From: Colwellia sp.
GTDB taxonomy: Bacteria > Pseudomonadota > Gammaproteobacteria > Enterobacterales > Alteromonadaceae
NCBI GenBank assembly: GCA_003521815.1
Contig: DPHE01000035.1
Coordinates: 1 to 6,655, forward strand
Reading direction: 5' to 3'
DNA length: 6,655 nt
The notes under the pieces are model-generated. The model saw only the letters and a list, made by a program, of their open reading frames with translations. It was not told the origin of the DNA and searched no databases. Below are positions 1 through 5,776 of the stretch, in pieces (positions within the stretch are counted from its first letter, which is position 1; each line of letters begins with the position of its first letter). A program made the position numbers and the translations under genes.

Positions 1-848
1 ATCTGCTCACGCATTTGCTCGATTAGTACCTTTAACTCTACTGCACTGGCCGTCACATCGGTGTTGATTGATTTAGAGCCCAGCGTATTTGCCTCACGAT
101 TAAATTCTTGCATCATAAAATCTAAACGTCGACCTTGAGCACCGCCTTTTTTGAGAATTTTGAGGGTTTCACTCACATGGCTAGTTAATCTATCTAACTC
201 TTCAGCAACATCCATTTTTTGTGCAAGTAGTACTAATTCTTGCTCAACTCTACCAGAGTCTAAGTCAATATTGGCATCGGTAAATTTATCAATAATGCGT
301 TTACGTTGCCAATCAATAACAGCTGGCATATGAGTTTGTACTTTTTCAGCTTCAACAGATATGGCTGTTAAGCGTTGTTCAATCATCGCCTTTAAATTTT
401 CACCTTCACTTGCACGGGCAGCAATAAAATCGGTCAGTGCTTGCTCAAAGCCTACCAACAACTCAGCTTGAATAACGGAGACATCAGTTTCTGCGGCTTC
501 CATCACACCTGGCCAACTCATGACTTCGAGTGGATTAATTTTACAGTTTAACGTTTGTTCGTTAATCCAGTTGGCATGTTGAATTAATTGTAAGGCTAAT
601 TTTTCATTGAGTGCTAAGTCACTTTTGTCGCCAGGATTAGCATTGAAACGTAAGTTACATTCAACTTTTCCACGGTTTAATTGTTGACGAAAACGTTCGC
701 GCAATAAAGGTTCAATACCCCGAAACTGCTCAGGTAAGCGAAAATAAGTTTCTAAAAAACGCTGATTAACACTGCGAATTTCCCACACTGCATTGCCCCA
801 ATCACCTTTTATTTCAACACGTGAAAATGCTGTCATGCTGTGTATCAT
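1..848 (-). CDS. yicC: YicC family endoribonuclease, 3' end cut by window edge
   Basis: YicC-family proteins are cytoplasmic RNA-binding endoribonucleases linked in E. coli to small-RNA turnover. The minus-strand frame is open from the ATG at 848 to position 1, giving 282 codons. Translation begins MIHSMTAFSRVEIKG and contains RSVNQRFLETYFRLPEQF, the hallmark of the N-terminal YicC domain. It ends with LDFMMQEFNRE and NTDVTASAVELKVLIEQMRE, the conserved C-terminal DUF1732 part. The E. coli protein is about 287 residues, so only some five residues and the stop lie outside the window. I chose the ATG at 848 over the in-frame ATG at 836 because E. coli YicC also starts M-I-x-S-M-T-A, and a GGAA lies 8 nt upstream. 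It is last in a run of minus-strand genes but has its own likely promoter at 887-915. Its position beside rph is the conserved gammaproteobacterial arrangement, here interrupted by three genes. Confidence 0.96.
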   Translation of the reverse strand, partial: MIHSMTAFSRVEIKGDWGNAVWEIRSVNQRFLETYFRLPEQFRGIEPLLRERFRQQLNRGKVECNLRFNANPGDKSDLALNEKLALQLIQHANWINEQTLNCKINPLEVMSWPGVMEAAETDVSVIQAELLVGFEQALTDFIAARASEGENLKAMIEQRLTAISVEAEKVQTHMPAVIDWQRKRIIDKFTDANIDLDSGRVEQELVLLAQKMDVAEELDRLTSHVSETLKILKKGGAQGRRLDFMMQEFNREANTLGSKSINTDVTASAVELKVLIEQMREQ

Positions 849-886
849 ACTAAATATTCCAAATAGCTAATCAAAAAAGAGTATTG

Positions 887-915
887 ATTATACCCAAGCC
901 TACCCTAAATGCGAA
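887..915 (-). promoter_or_regulatory. Predicted sigma-70 promoter of yicC
   Basis: Read on the minus strand, TTCGCA (915-910) and a perfect TATAAT (892-887) are separated by 17 nt. This matches the sigma-70 consensus at 4/6 and 6/6 positions. Transcription would start near 880, leaving a leader of roughly 30 nt that includes the GGAA ribosome-binding site. The -10 box lies in one arm of an imperfect inverted repeat (887-942). Prediction is by eye only. Confidence 0.55.
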
Positions 916-942
916 TTTGAGATAGGCAACCCCATGGGTAAT
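887..942. repeat. Imperfect intergenic inverted repeat between yicC and the GMC gene
   Basis: The outer arms are ATTATACCCA (887-896) and TGGGTAAT (935-942). They pair apart from two extra bases (TA) in the left arm. Inner arms GCCTA (898-902) and TAGGC (923-927) enclose a 20-nt loop, with an unequal bulge of 1 versus 7 nt. No T-run follows directly on either strand, so it is not a convincing intrinsic terminator. Its size and TATAC-C arm resemble the 51-bp element at 4050-4100, so both could be worn copies of a dispersed palindrome. The rest of the 142-nt gap (849-990) shows no gene. Confidence 0.4.
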
Positions 943-980
943 ATGTATTATTCAGTTAATGCTGAGTCAAAAGGCAGGAT

Positions 981-1006
981 TTAAGCTGGTTTAAGCTGGT
1001 TTAAGC
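981..1006. repeat. Tandem 10-bp repeat across the GMC stop codon
   Basis: The plus strand reads TTAAGCTGGT twice (981-990, 991-1000), followed by a partial third TTAAGC (1001-1006). On the coding strand the repeat encodes part of the C-terminal LKPA, provides the TAA stop (993-991), and continues as a copy just past the stop. The unit is 10 bp, so gain or loss of a unit inside the gene would change the reading frame and the last few residues only. Confidence 0.7.
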
Positions 1007-2727
1007 CATTGCTGTTTGATGTGTTCAGCCACACGAAAGGCATTGGCGTATATAGTAAACGTATAAGGTACACTGCCGCCTGTAGGCATAAATGACCCAT
1101 CGGTGACGTATAAATTATCTACCTCGTGCGCTCGGCAATTTTTATCTAATACCGAGGTTTTTGGATCATCTCCAAAACGACAACCCCCTGCCATTAAGTT
1201 TGTTGCTGGGTAACCACTTACTGAAGAAGAAATATTTTTAGCCCCTAACGCCACCAATAACTTTTCGGCCTTTACTGATAGATATTCACCTACCTCTAAA
1301 TCGCGTTGATGATAACCAATACGTACTTTGGCTACCGGATCGCCCCATTTATCTGTCACCTCATTATCTAACGAAACAAAGCAGTCATCTGTGGGTAACC
1401 AGTCGTTAAAGACTTCAAAGCGTAAGGTTTTGTACGTGGTGAATTCTTGCTTGATATTTTGTTTTAATTCTTCACCCCACAGTAGTTTATCTTCTCCTTC
1501 ATTATCAATACCCCACTGCGTTCCACTAGCTCTGGCAATAGGGTTTTGATGGAATAAGAAATCGATGGTGCCGCCTTTTGCCTGACCTTTAGTATTTGCA
1601 CCAACAAATGCTTTATCATCAATTTTATACCAGTCTTGCAAGGCTCTATTTACAAACGGGCCAACAACTTTTAGTTCATTTACTTGCTGTTCATTAAGCT
1701 GATCATACATGAAATCGCCGCTGCCTATACCACCGCCACTAAACAGTAAGTTTTTACCTACCTGACCACTATTATTGGCCAATCCATTAGGAAATTTTTC
1801 TCCTGTAGAGGCCAGTAACAAGCGAGAAGTCTCTACCGCCTGACAAGCAACCACATAGGTTTTTGCACTAACACTTTGCTGACGACCTTGAGCGTCATAA
1901 TAATGAATACCTGTAATTTCACCTGTAGTATCTGTTGCTATTTTATACACTTTAGCATTCGGTTTAATGGTGCAATTACCTGAACCAACCGCATAATTAA
2001 GTAGGGCCGCTCTACCACTGCCCTTAGCGCCTGACGAACAACCATAACTACTACAATAGCCTGAGTACTCACAACTGCGTCGACCCATTGCAGGTTGCGA
2101 CAATACCGCGCGAGGCACAGGTACCGCATGATAACCAATGTCATCAGCTGCTTTATCTATCCATGACGACATAGGCACTTCAGCAATGGGCGGATAGGGA
2201 AAATCAGTTGATCGTGGTTCTTGGTGAGGGTGTTCAACTACACGCCCCGACACCCCTACTTCGCGTTCAACCATCGCATAATAAGGCTCAAGTTCATCGT
2301 AACTAATGGGCCAGTCGGCAACATTAGCGCCTTTAATAGCGCCAAATTCCGATTTTAACCGAAAGTCTATCGGCTTTAACCGGTGGAAATAACCACTCAT
2401 AAAATTTGACGAGCCTCCGACTACTGTGCCATTCCACCATGTCCAGCCAGAATCACTGGTTTTTTCTCCTTGCCAGAAAGCATTACCTTCCTCGTCTTGG
2501 TATTTTTCTTCAATGACATGCTGCTCATCACTGAGTTTTGGGTTGTACGCATCATGAATACTGATGGCTAGCTCATCTTTAAAAAATTCTTTTTCGGTCA
2601 GCCATGGGCCTTTTTCTAAGACTAAAACTTTAGCGCCCGCTTTGGCCATAGTGTAAGCCACTGGTGACGCACCAGCACCACTACCCACAATGCACACATC
2701 AAAAACTACGTCACTTAACTTACTCAT
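991..2727 (-). CDS. GMC-family FAD-dependent oxidoreductase, exported dehydrogenase large subunit
   Basis: This 578-residue flavoprotein resembles the large subunit of gluconate 2-dehydrogenase and related FAD sugar/polyol dehydrogenases, which oxidise an alcohol substrate at the periplasmic face. FAD-binding features are visible: GSGAGA at residues 15-20 ending in E38, and NGTVVGGSSNF at 99-109. The C-terminal GMC domain includes GGCRFGDDPKTSV (514-526) and LYVTDGSFMPTGGS (539-552). There is no signal peptide; the FAD fold starts almost at once, so export probably depends on the Tat-bearing subunit encoded just upstream. The ATG overlaps that gene's TGA (ATGA), implying translational coupling. 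Three cysteines (C219, C225, C230) recall the cluster-binding region of FAD-glucose dehydrogenase. Oddly, the usual catalytic His before G-x-C-R appears to be L511, and the second His/Asn position appears to be P554. The family call is firm; the substrate is unknown. Confidence 0.92.
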   Translation of the reverse strand: MSKLSDVVFDVCIVGSGAGASPVAYTMAKAGAKVLVLEKGPWLTEKEFFKDELAISIHDAYNPKLSDEQHVIEEKYQDEEGNAFWQGEKTSDSGWTWWNGTVVGGSSNFMSGYFHRLKPIDFRLKSEFGAIKGANVADWPISYDELEPYYAMVEREVGVSGRVVEHPHQEPRSTDFPYPPIAEVPMSSWIDKAADDIGYHAVPVPRAVLSQPAMGRRSCEYSGYCSSYGCSSGAKGSGRAALLNYAVGSGNCTIKPNAKVYKIATDTTGEITGIHYYDAQGRQQSVSAKTYVVACQAVETSRLLLASTGEKFPNGLANNSGQVGKNLLFSGGGIGSGDFMYDQLNEQQVNELKVVGPFVNRALQDWYKIDDKAFVGANTKGQAKGGTIDFLFHQNPIARASGTQWGIDNEGEDKLLWGEELKQNIKQEFTTYKTLRFEVFNDWLPTDDCFVSLDNEVTDKWGDPVAKVRIGYHQRDLEVGEYLSVKAEKLLVALGAKNISSSVSGYPATNLMAGGCRFGDDPKTSVLDKNCRAHEVDNLYVTDGSFMPTGGSVPYTFTIYANAFRVAEHIKQQWLKPA

Positions 2728-3449
2728 GCTTTTGTACTTCTTTTAACTGCTATATTTTTTATCGATATTTCATTCGATGCTATTCGCTGAATTTTAGCTT
2801 TACCACGTGGCGGTAACTCAAAATATCGTTGCCCTGCCTTAGGTAATGGGAAACCCGCTTGATGTTCAAGCCACTGCCAACCAATACCGTCAGGGTTGCC
2901 GCCATAAGCAGGCGGAGTCAACATTGCTTCGAATAGATAAGCGAGTAAAGTGGATAGCCAGTTAGCACCTGCACTCGAATGGCTGATCCCGCGAAGCGTT
3001 AGTTCTTTTTGCTCAACTGATAACTGCACGAAAGACTTGCCTTGCTGACTTTGCGCAAAGCCATTTAACCAACCCACACCTTTTATAATAAATTCTTTTT
3101 CATCTTCTTCAGTCGGCTGCACTGTCATCACTTGATACAAATAAGCCAAGGCATTAATACTTTTTGCACTTGGGCTCGGCTGGGCTGATACTTCTGATTC
3201 AGGTAATAAATGCATCAGCGTTGCGTCAAGCGTTAGCCATGGATCCGTTTTTCTCAGTCGATTTAATTGTATCCGTGATTGTTCTTTCTGTTTTGCTGAC
3301 AGTGATACAACAGGTAGGGCAGCAATTGCCGTAGCGCCCGCTGCAGATTTTAAAAATCGACGACGTGATTGCTTATCTTCGGTTGGGTTATCATCCTTTT
3401 TTATAAACCAAAGGGGCGTTTGATAGTTTTTATCGAAAAAAGATTTCAA
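2724..3449 (-). CDS. Gluconate 2-dehydrogenase subunit 3-like protein with Tat signal
   Basis: This 241-residue protein is a small (gamma) subunit of the Gluconate_2-dh3 type, which in characterised FAD-dehydrogenases pairs with the GMC flavoprotein and carries it through the Tat system. A twin-arginine motif SRRRFLK spans residues 28-34, followed by a hydrophobic stretch (35-51) and a likely cleavage site after SLSA (about residue 52). The mature part has the family pattern LDATLMHLLPE (74-84) and PAYGGNPDGIGWQWLE (180-195). The start is a TTG at 3449, with AGGA placed 8 nt upstream. The next in-frame Met (M79) would remove the Tat signal, so the TTG is preferred. The n-region of about 28 residues before the arginines is long. 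The gene starts 10 nt after the thioredoxin-like gene and overlaps the GMC gene by 4 nt. No haem-binding CxxCH is present, so this is not the cytochrome subunit. Confidence 0.9.
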   Translation of the reverse strand: MKSFFDKNYQTPLWFIKKDDNPTEDKQSRRRFLKSAAGATAIAALPVVSLSAKQKEQSRIQLNRLRKTDPWLTLDATLMHLLPESEVSAQPSPSAKSINALAYLYQVMTVQPTEEDEKEFIIKGVGWLNGFAQSQQGKSFVQLSVEQKELTLRGISHSSAGANWLSTLLAYLFEAMLTPPAYGGNPDGIGWQWLEHQAGFPLPKAGQRYFELPPRGKAKIQRIASNEISIKNIAVKRSTKA

Positions 3450-3457
3450 ATGATATT

Positions 3458-3464
3458 TCCTATA
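3458..3464 (-). promoter_or_regulatory. Ribosome-binding site for the TTG-started subunit 3 gene
   Basis: On the minus strand the stop TAG (3462-3460) of the thioredoxin-like gene is embedded in TATAGGAAA. The AGGA (3461-3458) is spaced 8 nt from the TTG at 3449. The stop codon thus overlaps the Shine-Dalgarno sequence of the next gene, which favours re-initiation by the terminating ribosome and supports the TTG start. Confidence 0.6.
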
Positions 3465-4002
3465 GCTCTGATAACGTCGCTTTACTTTGCCATTGATTCA
3501 AAAAAGTTAACCAAAACTCTTTTGAATACCCGCTATTGTCTTGTAGTTCAGCCGTATCTTTTGACAACAACATTTTTCCACTCGCCGTCGAGACATACAT
3601 ATGAGGATAACCCAGTACCGGAGGTAATGCCTTCATAAAAGCATTATTTTCATTGCCATCACTCACATTGATTTTTAATAGGACATACTGACTATGGAGT
3701 GCTTGATAAACACTAGGGTTTTTTAATAAGAAGGCATCCATTTTATGGCACCAAGTACACCAATTCCCCCCAATTTCAATCAACAAATTACGATTGGTTT
3801 TTTTAGCGAGTGCCAGAGCGGAATTTGCATCGCTAAACGGATCTCGCTGATCATCATACACTTTACTATACTCCGCTAACCCATCGCTTAATGATAAGAG
3901 AGGTAACGGATTGTTATTAACCGACTTAGCATAAGCTGCGCCAACATAAAATAAACCTAAATTTATCATTAAAGTAAATATAGCTAATAAAACAGATTTC
4001 AT
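3460..4002 (-). CDS. Secreted thioredoxin-fold protein (thioredoxin_7-like)
   Basis: This 180-residue protein has an N-terminal signal peptide (hydrophobic residues 3-22, likely cleavage after AYA at 25), so it should act in the periplasm or at the membrane. The thioredoxin-fold motif is GGNWCTWCHKM at 78-88, with redox cysteines C82 and C85. A GYP at 131-133 fits the conserved cis-proline loop. The stretch DPFSDANSALALAKK (54-68) preceding the active-site strand is typical of secreted thioredoxin_7/DsbD-gamma-like proteins. It is first in the three-gene operon; GTGAG lies about 7 nt before its ATG. Its partner is not shown by the sequence. Plausible jobs, all inferred, are keeping cysteines of the co-transcribed flavoprotein reduced or helping insert a cofactor. 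It is too small, and lacks the transmembrane core, to be a full DsbD. Confidence 0.87.
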   Translation of the reverse strand: MKSVLLAIFTLMINLGLFYVGAAYAKSVNNNPLPLLSLSDGLAEYSKVYDDQRDPFSDANSALALAKKTNRNLLIEIGGNWCTWCHKMDAFLLKNPSVYQALHSQYVLLKINVSDGNENNAFMKALPPVLGYPHMYVSTASGKMLLSKDTAELQDNSGYSKEFWLTFLNQWQSKATLSEL

Positions 4003-4049
4003 TCTTTTCTCACTATTGAAAATATCGCATTACATGACAATCGACTGGT

Positions 4050-4100
4050 TATACTCATATGACCTCAAGAATACGTGCTGAAACTGGCATCTTGAGTATA
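4050..4100. repeat. 51-bp intergenic inverted-repeat element
   Basis: Outer arms TATACTC (4050-4056) and GAGTATA (4094-4100) are perfectly complementary. Alternative inner arms CTCAAGA (4064-4070) and TCTTGAG (4090-4096) enclose a 19-nt loop. The two pairings share GAG at 4094-4096, so the element looks like an 11-bp stem TATACTCAAGA/TCTTGAGTATA with about 10 extra bases in one arm. It has no T-run and lies between divergent genes, so it is not a terminator. It resembles short dispersed palindromes common in gammaproteobacterial spacers, but copy number cannot be judged from one window. Confidence 0.6.
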
Positions 4101-4125
4101 GATGACCTTTATTGTCTTAACTATA

Positions 4126-4154
4126 TTTCAAAAAAAGTGTTGAGGCATTATAAT
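4126..4154 (+). promoter_or_regulatory. Predicted sigma-70 promoter of rph-pyrE
   Basis: A perfect TATAAT sits at 4149-4154, preceded at 17 nt by a poor -35 (TTTCAA, 4126-4131; 3/6 match). The expected start near 4161 would give a leader of about 36 nt, which includes the ribosome-binding site AAAAGGG (4183-4189). The weak -35 suggests either modest strength or help from an activator; no operator was recognised. Confidence 0.5.
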
Positions 4155-4196
4155 ACCGCCAATTATTTTATTTACGTTTATTAAAAGGGTCACATT

Positions 4197-4910
4197 ATGC
4201 GTCCAAGCGGTAGAACATTAGGGCAAATTCGCCCTGTAACCATTACTCGTCAATTTACAGCTCACGCTGAAGGCTCAGTACTTATTGAGTTTGGCGACAC
4301 CAAAATTATATGTACTGCTTCAGTTGACCAAGGTGTACCGCGTTTTTTGAAAGGCCAAGGGAAAGGTTGGATTACTGCTGAGTATGGCATGTTACCGCGC
4401 TCTACTCATACACGTATGCGCAGAGAAGCAGCAATGGGTAAACAAAGCGGTCGTACTTTAGAGATTTCACGTTTAATTGCTCGTGCTTTACGCGCCGCAG
4501 TTGATTTAAAAGCGTTAGGTGAAAATACTATTTCAGTCGATTGTGATGTAATTCAAGCCGATGGCGGTACCCGTACGGCTTCAATTACGGGTGCTTGTGT
4601 TGCTTTAGTTGATGCACTTAATTATATGCGTACTAAAGGTATCATTAAAACTAATCCACTTAAACACATGATTGCCGCTATTTCTGTTGGTATATATAAA
4701 GGCGAACCTGTCGCTGATTTAGATTACGCAGAAGATTCAAATGCAGACACTGATATGAATGTCGTCATGACAGACACCGGTAAGCTTATTGAAGTGCAAG
4801 GCACCGCCGAAGAAGAGCCCTTTAGCTTTGAGGAAATGCAAGCCATGATGCTGCTATCTAAAGATGCAATCAATGAATTATTCGACCACCAAAAAGCAGC
4901 ATTAAGCTAA
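4197..4910 (+). CDS. rph: Ribonuclease PH
   Basis: RNase PH is a phosphate-dependent 3'-to-5' exoribonuclease that trims the 3' ends of tRNA precursors and other RNAs in the cytoplasm, acting as a hexamer. The 237-residue product matches the full family length (about 238). Known functional residues are in place: R86 in GKQSGRTLE, the phosphate-binding GGTR at 123-126 with T125 and R126, and the acidic residues D180 and D186 near SNADTDMNV. It opens with the family signature [14 protein letters not shown]. The ATG at 4197 has GGG 7 nt upstream. It lies 27 nt before pyrE and is surely co-transcribed with it. No sign of the frameshift known in E. coli K-12 rph is seen; the C-terminus is intact. 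Confidence 0.98.
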   Translation: MRPSGRTLGQIRPVTITRQFTAHAEGSVLIEFGDTKIICTASVDQGVPRFLKGQGKGWITAEYGMLPRSTHTRMRREAAMGKQSGRTLEISRLIARALRAAVDLKALGENTISVDCDVIQADGGTRTASITGACVALVDALNYMRTKGIIKTNPLKHMIAAISVGIYKGEPVADLDYAEDSNADTDMNVVMTDTGKLIEVQGTAEEEPFSFEEMQAMMLLSKDAINELFDHQKAALS

Positions 4911-4925
4911 AATATATACAGTAAT

Positions 4926-4940
4926 TTGGAGAAAAAGATG
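4926..4940 (+). promoter_or_regulatory. Ribosome-binding site that fixes the pyrE start
   Basis: The sequence TTGGAGAAAAAGATG holds GGAG (4928-4931) 6 nt before the ATG at 4938. An in-frame TTG at 4926 could extend the ORF by four residues, but it overlaps the Shine-Dalgarno itself. The ATG at 4938 gives [13 protein letters not shown], which aligns directly with the E. coli PyrE start MKPYQRQFIEFAL. Confidence 0.85.
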
Positions 4941-5603
4941 AAAGATTATCAACGTGACTTTATTGAGTTTGCTTTATCTAAACAGGTACTGCGATTTGGA
5001 CAATTTACGTTAAAATCCGGTCGTACTAGTCCGTATTTTTTTAATGCGGGCTTATTTAAAACCGGTGGTGATTTAGCCCGTTTAGGTCGTTTTTATGCTG
5101 CTGCACTGGTTGATGCTGATATCAGCTTTGATTTAGTATTTGGTCCTGCTTATAAGGGTATTCCTATTGCCACCACTACTACCGTAGCATTATTTGATCA
5201 TCACAACCTTGATGTGCCTTATTGCTTTAATCGTAAAGAAGCAAAAACACATGGTGAGGGTGGCAGTTTAGTCGGCGCCGAGCTTATTGGCAAAGTTATG
5301 TTAGTCGATGATGTAATCACCGCTGGCACAGCCATTCGTGAATCAATGGAAATCATAAAATCTCATAATGCCGAACTTTCAGGAGTATTAATCGCCTTAG
5401 ATCGCCAAGAAAAGGGCCAAGGTGAATTATCAGCCATTCAAGAAGTTGAGCGCGATTTTGAGACTACAGTAATTTCTATTGTTACCCTCGCTGACGTAGT
5501 CATTTTTCTGGAAGAAAAACTTACTGGTGATGAGACTACCGATGCTGACTTAGTCGTAAGTTTAGCGAGCATTAAGCAATACCGACAAGACTACGGAATT
5601 TAA
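4938..5603 (+). CDS. pyrE: Orotate phosphoribosyltransferase
   Basis: PyrE joins orotate and PRPP to form orotidine 5'-monophosphate, the fifth step of de novo pyrimidine synthesis, in the cytoplasm as a dimer. From the ATG at 4938 it has 221 residues. The PRPP-binding loop [13 protein letters not shown] lies at 120-132 with D124 and D125. The mobile catalytic loop has R99, K100, K103 and H105. K26 (TLKSGR), K73 (AYKG) and R156 (LDRQ) also match the numbering of the enterobacterial enzyme. The protein is about eight residues longer than E. coli PyrE (213); the extra length is an acidic stretch near 196-206. It is the second gene of the rph-pyrE unit and is followed by a strong terminator. The 27-nt gap from rph has no hairpin, so the UTP-sensitive attenuator of E. 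coli pyrE is not present at that place. Confidence 0.98.
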   Translation: MKDYQRDFIEFALSKQVLRFGQFTLKSGRTSPYFFNAGLFKTGGDLARLGRFYAAALVDADISFDLVFGPAYKGIPIATTTTVALFDHHNLDVPYCFNRKEAKTHGEGGSLVGAELIGKVMLVDDVITAGTAIRESMEIIKSHNAELSGVLIALDRQEKGQGELSAIQEVERDFETTVISIVTLADVVIFLEEKLTGDETTDADLVVSLASIKQYRQDYGI

Positions 5604-5648
5604 AGCATTCTACAAAACAATCTCGTAGTTCTATAACTTACGTTCAAT

Positions 5649-5677
5649 AAAAATCCTGCTATTGCAGGCTTTTTATT
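5649..5677 (+). terminator. Intrinsic terminator after pyrE, probably bidirectional
   Basis: Stem CCTGC (5655-5659) / GCAGG (5664-5668) with a TATT loop is flanked by AAAAA (5649-5653) and TTTTT (5670-5674). The plus strand therefore ends in a T-run directly after the hairpin, 46 nt past the pyrE stop. The minus strand also has hairpin then ATTTTT, so it can end convergent bioH transcripts, though about 100 nt past that gene's stop. The remaining parts of the 173-nt gap (5604-5776) show no gene. Confidence 0.88.
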
Positions 5678-5776
5678 ACTTAAATTAGCACGAAATATTT
5701 CAAAATATGGGTTCATTCAAACTGATAAATCATAGCCTTTTCATTAACCTTAATTAGCGTAATTTACTTGCCGAAA

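Larger units (their letters stand above)
4003..4196. other. Divergent intergenic region between the redox operon and rph
   Basis: This 194-nt A/T-rich spacer separates two divergent units. It contains the inverted-repeat element at 4050-4100 and a likely rph -10 box at 4149-4154. For the minus-strand operon the best -10 is TATAAC (4053-4048), which lies inside the repeat arm and has no good -35 at 16-18 nt. I therefore do not assign that promoter. No small ORF with a ribosome-binding site and no riboswitch-like structure was recognised. Confidence 0.7.

Noticed and set aside
151..333. Plus-strand ORF of 60 codons
   Set aside because: It lies wholly within yicC on the opposite strand, has no recognisable motif and no convincing ribosome-binding site.
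870..888. ATCAA/TTGAT hairpin with a nearby T6 run as a terminator for the GMC operon
   Set aside because: The stem is only 5 bp of A/T-rich pairs, and the T-run lies inside the loop rather than after the stem.
1328..1549. Plus-strand ORF of 73 codons
   Set aside because: It is antisense to the well-supported GMC gene, and its Ser-rich composition is what antisense reading of a coding frame gives.
1938..2144. Minus-strand ORF of 68 codons in another frame
   Set aside because: It lies inside the GMC gene in a different frame, across the cysteine-rich region, with no family features.
3369..3638. Plus-strand ORF of 89 codons
   Set aside because: It is antisense to the subunit 3/thioredoxin-like junction; both of those genes have clear family motifs.
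4012..4040. TTGTCA-17 nt-AATAGT as promoter for the thioredoxin-like gene
   Set aside because: Transcription would start about 3 nt before the ATG, leaving no ribosome-binding site although a GAG-type one exists further upstream.
4926..4937. TTG start extending pyrE by four residues
   Set aside because: The TTG is part of the Shine-Dalgarno for the ATG at 4938, and the ATG start matches E. coli PyrE.
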